Assembly (NCBI RefSeq): GCF_026262505.1
Contig: NC_067204.1
Span: 9,705,797 to 9,769,796 of the forward strand
Reading direction: 5' to 3'
DNA from: Trichomonas vaginalis G3
Lineage: Eukaryota > Parabasalia > Trichomonadida > Trichomonadidae
Length of the DNA: 64,000 nucleotides
In this document: positions 10,529-20,364 of the stretch, one piece after another
Numbering within the stretch: the first letter of the stretch is position 1
Layout of the letters: every line of letters begins with the position of its first letter
Made by a program: the position numbers and the translations under genes
The notes under the pieces: generated by a model
Told to the model about the DNA's origin: nothing
The model's input: the letters and a program-made list of their open reading frames with translations, nothing else
The model's database searches: none

Positions 10529-10690
10529 TTGATTTGTAAAGTTCTCAATTTAAAAAAAATCGTATCATTTGGATCGATTTGTAACTTTTTAAATAAAAAA
10601 TATGATCATTCGGATCAATTTGCTCTCATTCTAATTTGTAAAGTTCTCAATTTAAAAAATCAGATCATTCAGATCAGATCATTTATGGCC
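10523..10690. repeat. Imperfect tandem repeats at the 5' end of the BspA-like gene
   Basis: A 26-bp sequence starting ATTTGTAAAGTTCTCAATTT occurs at about 10532-10557 and again at about 10635-10660. GATCATTYGGATC-like blocks lie between and after them (10523, 10563, 10604, 10664). The first block contains the start codon, so the array covers the whole promoter and leader. It may be regulatory or simple tandem growth. Confidence 0.65.
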
Positions 10691-10743
10691 AATCATAAAT
10701 CAGATTATTTATTTAAAAAACAATTCTGATGCAAATTTTAATC

Positions 10744-10866
10744 GAAAATTTTGGGGCATACGATTATTTTTTTCGAGAGTTAAAAATTAAAGATTTAGAT
10801 TACATTTCATGTGTATATGATTTTTATTTTTTGACGATAAATTTATCGTACGCCCCAAAATTTTTG
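10744..10866. repeat. Inverted repeat, about 122 bp, with 20-bp arms
   Basis: The left arm AAAATTTTGGGGCATACGAT (10745-10764) is matched by the reverse complement of the right arm at 10845-10865 (AAAATTTTGGGGCGTACGAT), with one mismatch. The centre is AT-rich and non-coding. No clear target-site duplication was found. It may be a short non-autonomous DNA element or a hairpin; the arms differ from those of the three-copy element elsewhere in the window. Confidence 0.6.
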
Positions 10867-11182
10867 TGATTCACCTTTGAAATCAGATTTGCAAATTTAT
10901 GGCCAATTTTGCTCCCCATACAAAAAATGACGCGTTATGAAGAGTTAATGAACTTCTCCATGGCCAGGAAGGTGTACTGTTGTTTCTACTCCAAAATTCA
11001 AACCCGATTTCCTGTTATTGGTGCTTTCAGCCTCAATATTCTGCATCTCACGAAAATTGATAGTTTACAAAAAAATTGAACGCTTTACGCGGATTAATTT
11101 TTAAATGGACAAAAAAAAGATTATTGACAAAACTTAAATTTATATTAAAAAGATAGAAAATAAATAATAAATAAATAAAAAA
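10867..11182. other. Intergenic region with a short coding-like stretch
   Basis: On the minus strand, 10950-11070 reads about 39 codons without a stop (including MQNIEAESTNNRKSG and VHLPGHGEVH). Base composition is more gene-like than the surroundings. I cannot assign a family; it may be the end of a decayed gene. Confidence 0.25.
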
Positions 11183-13588
11183 TTAAATACTTCCAATGAT
11201 TTCAGAGAGTGAAGTTGCGTGGTTGATTATGTGGGTGATTGCGATTGCAACTTGATCAGGAACAATCTTGAACTCCTTTCGATTTATGTCGTGGTAGAAA
11301 TGCTGTAAATAGCTTGCGAAAGAGTGCAAATTCGGAATTCCGCTCGTGAATAAAACGAAATTCAAAATAGGAGTCATATCATCAGCTTGTGGCATTCCAC
11401 CTATAGATAGAGAGAAAATAGTAGTGATGAGTTCGATCGCCATAGCGATATGAGTTCCTGCTTCGACAGGAAGTTCGATTGCAGCAGCTGCGAATAGTTC
11501 TTGGTGTACGTAAACGAAATAGTTCTTTTCGTTCATGATTTCCTTGATTTTGGCTGGCGATTGCGAAAAACAAACAGATTCAATGATGTTTGAGCCTGTG
11601 ATGTTGACATTCGCAATGATTTTGTCGTGTTTCTCGAATTCTGGATGGATCTTCTTGAATTCGGACAATGTCAAGTGCTGCATCATCCATGTGTGGAAAT
11701 GGGCGGCAACGCCTTCGGAAAATGAATCGGATGAGCTGCCAAGGAACTTAACAATCTTATCTTCAACGCAAAAAAGGTAATTCCTGAAGATTTCTTTGTC
11801 ATCTAACATAAATGATTTCTTTTCGCGGAATTCGCTGATAACTTCGGGACAACTAGTGAGGAATGATTCAAGCAGATTGGAATGCATGATAGGAAGAAGC
11901 TGTTTGCCTTGTTTACCAAGTTCTTTGATTTTATTAGATATTTTGTTAATCATAACAATGATTTGAGTAATTTGGTCTCGGCATTTCGCAATAAATAATC
12001 GATGACGATTCAGTTCGTCTTCTAACGCTGGCAAAATCTGTCTTGAATCGGAAACTTCGGCTAGTTTCCTCAAAATGTTGTTTAAATAGGTATTCTTCAT
12101 GAAATCTCCTTCAAGATGAGCTTTCCGTTGATGATGCTCAAGGAAACTTGCTGCATCTTTAGGAGCTAATGAATCTATTTCCGCAAAACGAAGGAACTCG
12201 AAAAGAGCTGTGGCATCTTGTGTTACAGGTGTTATTGGTGCTGTTTGGAGCTTGATCGCAGTACTTTCTGTCGATTGTTCGAAATATGAATTCGTATGAA
12301 TGGTTTCAAAGCGGAAATACTCAAGAGGTAACTTCATGTTGTCTAATATATACTTAGGAGCAAGTTGCTTGGCGAGTTTGAGCGATTCTGGGGTAGTTTT
12401 GCTCATTCTTACAGCTAATGCAAGAGTATAAACGTCGGGAACCGAGAATAACAATGACATTGTCTTTTCCTCGAGCAGTGGTAGTAGTTCGTTGCATTTT
12501 ATGTTAGAATGATCTTCAGATGGATTTGCAATCGCGCGAAGTAAGTTTGCGAATGGTAGATTGGCGAGTTTTTGATAGTCTAGTTCGTAGCGAAGCTTGG
12601 CTTGCGATGGATGAAGAATTAACCTGAAAATTTGAGCCAAAAGTTGAACAGCGCGAGAAGAACCAGAAGCATCGAGGAGATAGTTGTATGTAGGAGGGAA
12701 AAGAGAATATGTCTTCGGGAATGAAATAGCAGGAACAAGAGCGCAATCAATAAATAAACTTTCATATCTTTGAATTCTCGTCTCTTCGTCATCTGCCGTA
12801 TCGCCAAACGATCTCATAAGTAAACTAACTTCAGGTGGAAAGAGCTGGATGTTGTCATTCATGTTTTGAATCATTTTATCGGCATATTTTATCAAATTGT
12901 TAAGAAGAAGAGATTGGTTGTTGCTCTTGAGTGGTGCGAGAATCGTCTCATCCTTTGCAAGCTCCATTAATGGTCCACTTAACGAAGGTTCGAGGAATTT
13001 CGAAATCTTCGATCTGTAAATAAAGTTTTTGTAGCAGTCGTAGAGCCAGTGTGATCTAAAGTTATCGTAAATAGAAGATGGGAGGTTTTTCGCAATCTTT
13101 GACAAAAAGTTGATATATGCTCTTGTAAACTCTTCTGTCCAACAAAATCCGAATAAAGCTGGAAGTGTAGAGCTTGCAAATAGCGAAAAAGGCTCGAAAT
13201 ACTCTGGAATAAAGCTACGACATTCAATTAAATGAGAAGGATCGAGAGATGCAAGCATTTCAGGTAGATCATCAATACCCTTGATCAGTGTGTTTAAGAA
13301 TTGTATAGTATCATTGCGAAGAGGACTAAGAATTCGGATGTCATTGATACTTTTTGCGGGATTTAGCTTCATTGAGTTGATGAAAGGGAGTTTAGAGTCC
13401 TTAAGAACTGTTGATGGAGATATTTTAAGTAAGTAAGCTGATCTGAGTGAGATTGCACATTTTAAGTCTATAGCTTTATTTGCGTGTTCTCGAAGACCTA
13501 CTTTCGTCTTTTTGATCTCATCTAGATGATGACTAATTGAACTATCAATCATCTTGGATTCTGTATGATATTTCTGTAAATCATCCAT
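11183..13588 (-). CDS. VPS9-domain protein, probable Rab5-type GEF
   Basis: 801 residues from the ATG at 13588; upstream in-frame codons begin only with TTG and were not used. Most of the protein is helical with no recognisable domain. Near the C-terminus, QADDMTPILNFVLFTSGIPNLHSFASYLQHFY has the hallmark of VPS9 domains (ADD..P.L.YV.....P.L.S....I..F), and the preceding 150 residues fit the helical VPS9 core. VPS9 domains activate Rab5-family GTPases on early endosomes, where the conserved Asp and Tyr/Phe positions matter. An endocytic role is inferred from that. No membrane segment is seen. Human relatives (Rabex-5, GAPVD1, RIN) carry other domains that are not visible here. Confidence 0.7.
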   Translation of the reverse strand: MDDLQKYHTESKMIDSSISHHLDEIKKTKVGLREHANKAIDLKCAISLRSAYLLKISPSTVLKDSKLPFINSMKLNPAKSINDIRILSPLRNDTIQFLNTLIKGIDDLPEMLASLDPSHLIECRSFIPEYFEPFSLFASSTLPALFGFCWTEEFTRAYINFLSKIAKNLPSSIYDNFRSHWLYDCYKNFIYRSKISKFLEPSLSGPLMELAKDETILAPLKSNNQSLLLNNLIKYADKMIQNMNDNIQLFPPEVSLLMRSFGDTADDEETRIQRYESLFIDCALVPAISFPKTYSLFPPTYNYLLDASGSSRAVQLLAQIFRLILHPSQAKLRYELDYQKLANLPFANLLRAIANPSEDHSNIKCNELLPLLEEKTMSLLFSVPDVYTLALAVRMSKTTPESLKLAKQLAPKYILDNMKLPLEYFRFETIHTNSYFEQSTESTAIKLQTAPITPVTQDATALFEFLRFAEIDSLAPKDAASFLEHHQRKAHLEGDFMKNTYLNNILRKLAEVSDSRQILPALEDELNRHRLFIAKCRDQITQIIVMINKISNKIKELGKQGKQLLPIMHSNLLESFLTSCPEVISEFREKKSFMLDDKEIFRNYLFCVEDKIVKFLGSSSDSFSEGVAAHFHTWMMQHLTLSEFKKIHPEFEKHDKIIANVNITGSNIIESVCFSQSPAKIKEIMNEKNYFVYVHQELFAAAAIELPVEAGTHIAMAIELITTIFSLSIGGMPQADDMTPILNFVLFTSGIPNLHSFASYLQHFYHDINRKEFKIVPDQVAIAITHIINHATSLSEIIGSI

Positions 13589-14091
13589 TTTTTTTTTTGA
13601 AAAAAAAATTTTTATGAATTTTTTTTCTTCTGTCAAATTTCATTTGGGAAATTCTGACTTAAATTCGTATGATGGGAAAAGTTCTTCTTGCTAGCCTTCA
13701 TGTGGTTCTTAAGTTTATCAGAAGATATTTCAAAAATAGAGTATCCAAAATTTAACTTCTTAAAAAATAATGACTTTTCCTATAAGATCACATAATAATA
13801 TGCTCGAATGTCTGATTTTTATTGTAAGTTTTGTCAATTTGTTTGAATATTGTGATACTATCGCGCGAATATGAAGAATGGTGACATAATATTTTCAATT
13901 CACTCTACATTATTATGTTTCAATGAAAATACTAATTGAATTATATATCCTGTGTATTATTCCCATTCATAAAAATTTTTTTGAAAATTGCTTGAAGTCT
14001 GATTCAATTTTGCGTTAATTTGTTTTAAGAAATAGGAAATATTAATACATATATCAAATAATTTACAAAACATTAAAAATAAAGAAAGAAA
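13589..14091. other. Intergenic, nothing recognised
   Basis: AT-rich spacer between two minus-strand genes. It holds the promoter of the VPS9 gene and the 3' end region of the coiled-coil gene. There is no ORF of note and no GC island. Confidence 0.4.
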
Positions 14092-16623
14092 TCAGTCATG
14101 CTTGAGAATTGCATTTTGCATTTGTGCCAATCCATCCCTGATATTCTCATTTAAGAAGAATGATGGGTTTTGCTGTTGTTTTTGAGCTGTGAACGAGACA
14201 CTCTTTGATCTTCTCTTTGTTGGCTTTTGTAATTCTTCTCCAGTTTGAGAAGATGAAACATCAGGTAATTCAAGAGAAATCTTTGAAATTTTACTGTTAT
14301 TCTTCCTTTCCAAAGCTAGGATATCTCTTGATTTCTCTTTATTAGCTACATAAAGAACTTGTAGCTCTTGTTGTAGTTTCTCTATTTGTCCTTTAAGTTC
14401 TTCATTTACTCGCAAAGATTCATCTAATTGTGCTGTTATATTTGTTTCATTAGTTTTATTAATTTTCACAGCATCAAGTAATCTTTGCAATTCTCCTTTG
14501 ACACTTGTTAATTCTTCCGAGAGATCTTTTTCATGCTGTGTTGTTTCTCTTAGCTGTTTCTGAGTTTCTTCGTAAAGTGCAGAGTCGACTTTCTTTGATA
14601 ATTCTGCCTTTAATTTGTCTAAAGACTTCTGGAGCTCTTCTTTTTGCCTTCTTTCATCTTTGATTTGAGATTCATATTGATCAACTTGTGATTTAAGAGT
14701 TGTTATCTGTTCAGCTGAGTTGTTAATAAATTCGGCAGATTCTTCTTCTTTGCCATGCATGCTGTTATTATCTTCCATAACTTTGTTAACATTTTGAAGA
14801 AGAGTTTCTTCAATTGAAGTATATTTCCTTCCACAAGGAGTAACAAATGAAAGGATTGTACTTGGATTGAATTGAGCTATTCTCTTGAAATGAAGGAATC
14901 TTATAGCAAAAACTGATACTAATGTAATTGTTCTAGCATTAACAGGGTACCATTCTTGTCCATTCAGTTTTGCATTAGCTTGCAAGATTGCATTTCTAGC
15001 TTTGAAGTTTGAAACATCGATTTTTTGTGAAATTACGCCTCTGAAAGAATTTATTTCGCTCAAATCCATCATCATTGCATGAGCTTCGGCACTTGACACA
15101 GCAGGATTCATTACAGCAAGAGCTGAATTGAAATCACCATTGTTTGAACCAGCAGGGCTTCTTGGGCTGGCATTATCTAATGATGATCCTCCTTGATTCC
15201 TAGAATTTGCGCTACTATAAATTGTTCTCTTCGATCCTGCGATTCTCAAAGCCATTTGAGACTTAACTTCATCAACTTCTCTTTGTACATCATTCAAGTT
15301 TGCTTGTGATTGATAAAGATCCTCTGAAAGTTTCATCCTCTTTTGTTTGGATTTCTCCAATTTCTTCTCTAGTTTTTGGCAATGGATTTTCAATGCTTCT
15401 GTTTCATCAAGTGCTTTATCTGCCATAGCAATTAAAACTACCCATTCAGTAGTATCATCTACACCTTCGAAATGCTTCTGAATTATGGCACGAAGATCGG
15501 ATTCTTTTGTTTGTGCTTCTGATTCATAAGAAGATGCGCTAGTTTCAAGATTTTCAACAGCATTCTTCAGTTGACCGACAACTTGTTGAAGCTTGACATT
15601 CTTTTGGTGGAGTTTTTGAGCAGCATCAAGTTTTTCTTCCAATTGCTTTTTCTGATTACGAAGAAAAACTAACTCAACTTCCATTGATGATTCGCTTTCT
15701 TCGCTTTCTTGCTTTGATTGTCTTAGTGCTTCATTTTCTTCTTTCAGATTCGAAATTGTAGTTTGTAATTTTGAAATTGTATCCGCAGTTGACTTTTTTA
15801 ATTTCTCATTTCTTAATTCTTGCTTTTTCTTGAGTTTTGATTCATTTTCTAATGCAGTGGACAGCTTAGCTATTTGTCCATCCTTGAACATCAAAGCTTT
15901 TTTGTTTTTATCCATAATTTGTGATGCTTTAGCGTCATTTTGTTTCTTCTTCAAAGCATCAATTTGTAGTTTCGATCTTTGTTGAACCAATAAATCAGTC
16001 TTACGCTTATGATCAAGTGATAATGTATTAACATCTTTTTGAAGGGATTGATTTTTATCTTTCAATTCGGTTATCTGCTTATTAAGTTGAATAATTGTAT
16101 TTTTAAGATCTTTATTGGATGTTTTGAGTTCGCCAAGTTGATTTTCGTTTTGCTTAATTTGAGCTTGTGCATTTTTTAGATCTGCAGATAATTTATCTAC
16201 TACTTCTTTATTCTTCTGTCTAAGTTGTTCTGTTTTAGCTTTTTGTCGAGCAATTGCATCAACTGAAGAATTTTTGAGAAGATCATCATACTTTTCTTTG
16301 TATATTTTGATTTTAACATCTGTATCTTTTAGAACTTTTTGACTCTCACCGATTTGTTGTGCTTTGAATCTCATCGTTTGATCGATTAAGAGGGCATTTT
16401 GCTCTTTAACGCTCTCGAGTTCACTTGTAAGTTCGTCTATTTTAAGTTTATATTGTTCTTCTTGTACAATTAATGCATTCTCAGCAATTTTGAGTCTACT
16501 TTCGATATTTTCATATTCGTTTCGATAAAATAAAAGGTCTTGAATTTGCTCCTGCATCATTTTAATGACAGTGGAACGAGATTCAGAAGGTGGGGAATTC
16601 TCGTTCCCGTTATCACGATGCAT
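14092..16623 (-). CDS. Long coiled-coil protein
   Basis: 843 residues, rich in Lys, Glu and Gln with clear heptad patterns from about residue 17 to 450 and again from about 620 to 790. Between them lies a low-complexity linker (SANSRNQGGSSLDNASPRSPAGS) and a more globular section, about 520-610 (SFRGVISQKIDVSNF, then WYPVNARTITLVSVFAIRFLHFKRI). The C-terminus ends in a basic, Ser-rich stretch (KPTKRRSKSVSF) that could be a phosphorylation site. It has the character of a cytoskeletal or Golgin-like scaffold, but I recognise no named family. The start is the only ATG at the 5' end of the frame. Confidence 0.75.
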   Translation of the reverse strand: MHRDNGNENSPPSESRSTVIKMMQEQIQDLLFYRNEYENIESRLKIAENALIVQEEQYKLKIDELTSELESVKEQNALLIDQTMRFKAQQIGESQKVLKDTDVKIKIYKEKYDDLLKNSSVDAIARQKAKTEQLRQKNKEVVDKLSADLKNAQAQIKQNENQLGELKTSNKDLKNTIIQLNKQITELKDKNQSLQKDVNTLSLDHKRKTDLLVQQRSKLQIDALKKKQNDAKASQIMDKNKKALMFKDGQIAKLSTALENESKLKKKQELRNEKLKKSTADTISKLQTTISNLKEENEALRQSKQESEESESSMEVELVFLRNQKKQLEEKLDAAQKLHQKNVKLQQVVGQLKNAVENLETSASSYESEAQTKESDLRAIIQKHFEGVDDTTEWVVLIAMADKALDETEALKIHCQKLEKKLEKSKQKRMKLSEDLYQSQANLNDVQREVDEVKSQMALRIAGSKRTIYSSANSRNQGGSSLDNASPRSPAGSNNGDFNSALAVMNPAVSSAEAHAMMMDLSEINSFRGVISQKIDVSNFKARNAILQANAKLNGQEWYPVNARTITLVSVFAIRFLHFKRIAQFNPSTILSFVTPCGRKYTSIEETLLQNVNKVMEDNNSMHGKEEESAEFINNSAEQITTLKSQVDQYESQIKDERRQKEELQKSLDKLKAELSKKVDSALYEETQKQLRETTQHEKDLSEELTSVKGELQRLLDAVKINKTNETNITAQLDESLRVNEELKGQIEKLQQELQVLYVANKEKSRDILALERKNNSKISKISLELPDVSSSQTGEELQKPTKRRSKSVSFTAQKQQQNPSFFLNENIRDGLAQMQNAILKHD

Positions 16624-17050
16624 TTCAGGAATAAACGTACAACTTTGTCACTTTTCTTAATAAGGAAATGTTTTTGAGGGTACAGAATTGATATTTTATC
16701 ATTGTGAGCATAAGAATAAGATACTGCTTCGTAACACTAATAGTTCTTTGATTTAAGCAGCGTAGATTGATATTTTAATGATATAAGCAAATTTAAATAA
16801 ATTCTGATCTGAAAACTAGAAACCATCGAATTGATAGCCATCATATATAACCCTTTCACACAAATTAATTGTGATTTGTAGAGATGAATATCTTATGAAG
16901 AGAAACTGGTTATTTTGAGGTCATTCGTCCTGTTTTGATAAGGTATATGCCTTCATGACAATATTGCTAAATATTTCCTATGTATTTGTATGACTAATTT
17001 TGTTGATATCGTTATTGAGGAAAATTTTCAAAAGCAAAAACAAAATTTAC
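16624..17050. other. Divergent intergenic region
   Basis: It separates the coiled-coil gene (minus) from the phosphoesterase gene (plus). A plus-strand TCACTTTTC occurs at about 16648-16656, facing away from the coiled-coil gene and with only a 7-codon ORF after it. No other feature was seen. Confidence 0.4.
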
Positions 17051-17806
17051 ATGACCAAGTTACTGAGAATGATCAATACTGATGCAAATATGTCAGTTAT
17101 AGATTATCCAGATCTTGAAAATATGCGAGCGCTCATATTTACAGACAGCCATCTTTGCAGATTTTATTCATTTGAAGATAATTTTCCAAAACTAAAGAAT
17201 TATATCATCACACTTATACAAAGAGAAAATATTAACACAGTGTTTACACTTGGTGATCTTATTAACATCAGAACTGAAGGGGCAGAAAATATGTATTTGA
17301 AAATCTTTGAAATCTTCGCAAAATTACCCGTTCAAGTTTATGCAATAGGTGGAAATCATGATAGACATATTCTGCATAAACTAAATGTCGATATACCAAA
17401 TATTCATATTATATCCGAGTTTGCTTTAGCAATTCCGCATCCAAATCCACGTCCAGGAACTCCAAAAAGGTTGATTCTCTCTCATGATTTCCATAATCAT
17501 TTAAGATTGACCCCAGAAAAAATTCCAGATTGGTTATACACAATCAGAACGTCATTACCTAATTTAATCAAGCCTGATGACTTCATTCTTACAGGACATA
17601 CTCATAATACCGTCATACTCAGTGATCAGCTCTCAGCAAGTCTTGGACCACTTAGTTTGGACTTACACACAGAGTGCTATGCCATTTTAACGATGGAAAA
17701 TGGCATAAATATCGAATTCTTTGATTCGGTTGTTGAAGGACAGCCACCAAAGTCTTCATTCATCTCAAAAATATATGAAACCTGCAAATCACTCTTATCT
17801 GCATAA
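17051..17806 (+). CDS. Calcineurin-like metallophosphoesterase
   Basis: 251 residues from the ATG at 17051; ATGs at 17069 and 17090 are alternatives and the choice is unsure. All metal-binding motifs of the calcineurin-like fold are present in order: ALIFTDSH (D-x-H), FTLGDLIN (GD), AIGGNHDRH (GNHD), LILSHDFH (H) and ILTGHTHN (GHxH). The length is near that of the small YfcE/MJ0936-like or YmdB-type phosphoesterases rather than PPP phosphatases. The substrate cannot be told from sequence. No signal peptide, so probably cytosolic. The catalytic set is complete, so an active enzyme is expected. Confidence 0.82.
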   Translation: MTKLLRMINTDANMSVIDYPDLENMRALIFTDSHLCRFYSFEDNFPKLKNYIITLIQRENINTVFTLGDLINIRTEGAENMYLKIFEIFAKLPVQVYAIGGNHDRHILHKLNVDIPNIHIISEFALAIPHPNPRPGTPKRLILSHDFHNHLRLTPEKIPDWLYTIRTSLPNLIKPDDFILTGHTHNTVILSDQLSASLGPLSLDLHTECYAILTMENGINIEFFDSVVEGQPPKSSFISKIYETCKSLLSA

Positions 17807-18194
17807 CTTGTTAACAATCATGTCAGTTGTCTATTTCCTTATATTGTTTGTTTTATAAAATCAATAATATTTTTTCATATTATTTTTATTATTTATCATT
17901 CAAAGGTTATAGAGTTATCTTGTGTGATTTTTGGCTAATTGATATTCGTTTACTTATTATTAGATATGTTAAATCAAAAAAAAAAACAATCAAGCAAATG
18001 CGAAAACTGAGCCTTTATAAGATGTCATACATATTTTAAATAGACGCTTCCATTAGTAAAAATAGGCAAATAGTCAACAAATGCTCATTGCAGATGAGTT
18101 ATATTTTAATTCCTAATCAGCGAACTATTAAATTATAAATGCTTCAAGACTTAGTTAGGCATTTACTATCACCTAACAGACTCATGTTTACATG
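17807..18194. other. Intergenic, no gene seen
   Basis: AT-rich spacer after the phosphoesterase gene. Short open stretches are low-complexity. The VIT relic begins at its right edge. Confidence 0.4.
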
Positions 18195-20051
18195 TTAAAG
18201 ATCAAGCTATTTACTCCAATATTCAGAGTGAAAGCATTTCTAAAAAGGGTGATAAAAAAATGAAAGGTGATACAGCTTCTGTGGCAATGAACTTGATTTA
18301 ACTAAGAGAATTACAATACTCAAAATTACCATCTTTTCGAATGTGTTCAAAGAAGCAAATTCCATCTTCAAAAGAGGAGATCTATGCTATTGAAAGAATA
18401 CTATGAAGGATATGATAATTTCACTCTTATAATAATAGTAAAAGGATATTAAAAAGTTATTCTCTAGGTAATGTCATATAAAATATCCAAGATTATCAAG
18501 CATAAACATCTTAAATACCACCTTTCGTTTTGATTACTACTGGAAAATTCAAAAGTGTATTAAAACATAAATCTAATGATTCATTCCCTCCCAATCAGTT
18601 GCCGATTTTCAATTATTAAATTTGGTAGAAGATTTAAAGAAGTTGTTCCAATATGTGATTATACAAATCGAAATATTAAAAAAGCAATGAGAGCGATAAA
18701 TTGTATCAATGCCGACATGAGTTTTCCCGATCTTGAATCACCGTTGAAATATGTTTATGATAAAAACCCAAAAGATGGATATATCAGGTATATATATCTA
18801 TTAACAGGCAGCCAAATTTACCGCTCCTGCGAAATTTGTTCAATTGTAGAAAATCAAAAAGAAAACAATAGAATATATGCAATAGGTCTTGGACCTGAAA
18901 CTAATCCTAGTTTCATTAAGAATGTTTCCTTGAGAAGTGGAGGTAATTTCGTTTTGATTGCTGACAATGACAATATGAAAAAGAAAGTTATCGATTTGAT
19001 GAAATCTTCTATTTCTCCATTTATAGATGGGATTACTATTCAATGTGATATCAATAAGGCAGAAATGTGGCCTTCACCATGCCGACCATTATATTCTAGG
19101 TATCCACAGATTTTCTTTATTAAGTCTTCCTGCTTAGAAAATATTTTGATAAGTGGCTTCAATCTTAATGAAGATATTTCTATGACTATTCCCGTTTCTA
19201 AATGTGATGACAATTTAGGAATGAAGCAATTATTTAGTCGATATGTCATCGATGATATTGAAATGGATTCTTTGATGGAATTTAATCAAGAAAGAATGAT
19301 TTGGTGGTTCGATGAATGTAACACATTAATGGGGTTCTGTAACCATCTCAAGAATAAATGCATTGAGTTATCTTTGGAATCGGGTGTGCCATCACAATGC
19401 ACGTCCTACATTGGAGTTAATTACCAGTCGGATATTGACATGAGGATAAACTATTATAGGAAATATTTATGTAAGTGCCGCCCAATAATGCCTCCATGTC
19501 TCAATCGTAACCATGTTAGATCAAAAGCACTTGAGTCATCTAATAATCGTAGTTATTATAAATATTCAATATTGCCGGATTCAAATAATTGCGATCAAAG
19601 CGGAACAAAAATTTCTCGAGCTTACAAAACACCAAAATGCAATGCGAAGAAAGATGAAATGGGAAGTCTTATCATAATTACTTTTATATTTTCACTTCTT
19701 TATGGTCTATTTTCTTTCTTTTTCTCATGGTTTCAAAGAATGTTTAAAGAAGCATCCCCAGAAACTTTGATCTTTAATCAAAATGCTGATGGTTCATGGA
19801 ATTATTTTGTTAATATTGACCAGCAAATTAAATCAAAATATGGAAGAAATGTAGCTGCCACTGTTGCCGCTGTTTCATACATCAGAATGGCATTCAAATA
19901 TGACATAACTGAATACTCTCTCATGATCTCGAAGTCCATTTCATTCCTCAAGAATATTGATAAACAAGTAGATTGGGATGATGTCATTAACAATGATATG
20001 GCCAACAAATCTATTATTAAGGATGATTTTGCTAATACGAATTCCCATTGA
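18195..20051 (+). pseudogene. VIT-vWA (inter-alpha-trypsin inhibitor heavy chain/VWA5A-like) gene with decayed 5' third
   Basis: An intact 491-codon frame (18576-20051) starts inside a vWA domain (MIHSLPISCRFSIIKFG; later IYLLTGSQIY, RIYAIGLGPETN, LRSGGNFVLI). It ends with the family's C-terminal helical part (DGSWNYF, ATVAAVSYIRMAF). The MIDAS-bearing start of the vWA domain and the VIT domain are missing from this frame. Upstream I find their remains in broken frames: SSYLLQYSE and MKGDTASVAMNLI then LRELQYSK (VIT end, 18195-18420), FVLITTGKF where FVLDRSGSM is expected, and KIQKCIKT. So the gene has lost its start and metal site. A truncated protein could still be made from 18576, but I think it is a recent pseudogene. 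Confidence 0.7.
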
Positions 20052-20200
20052 AAAGAATATTTTTTTCCTCAGAGAAATTATATTTTTCTGAATGAAACAT
20101 TAACGTGTAAAATACTTAATATTGTTGTTATTCTATCTTGATATTAAAATAAGAATTTATTTATTTTGTGAAATGAAGTCAGAAAATAGAAAGCCAACAT
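20052..20200. other. Short spacer before inverted-repeat element
   Basis: 3' flank of the VIT-vWA pseudogene; AT-rich and featureless. Confidence 0.4.
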
Positions 20201-20328
20201 TTAAGCTTGTACTTTCGCCCATCTGACTTTAATTCAAATTTTTGACAACTTGCGTGAAGCGCCATTGAAAATTAACCTGAAACGTCTGAATTGAAGGCCA
20301 TGTCATAGGGGCGTAAGTACATCCTTAA
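20201..20328. mobile_element. MITE-like element, copy A (128 bp)
   Basis: It is bounded by TTAA at both ends (20201-20204 and 20325-20328). After three variable bases the ends read TGTACTTTCGCCC (left) and, as reverse complement, TGTACTTACGCCC (right). Inside are CATCTGACTTT, TTGACAACTTGCGTGAAGCG and TGAATTGAAGGCC, all shared with the other copies. No coding capacity, so a non-autonomous DNA element. Confidence 0.8.
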
Positions 20329-20364
20329 AAAAAACTTGAATAAAAAAAAACTAAAGTTAAAAAT

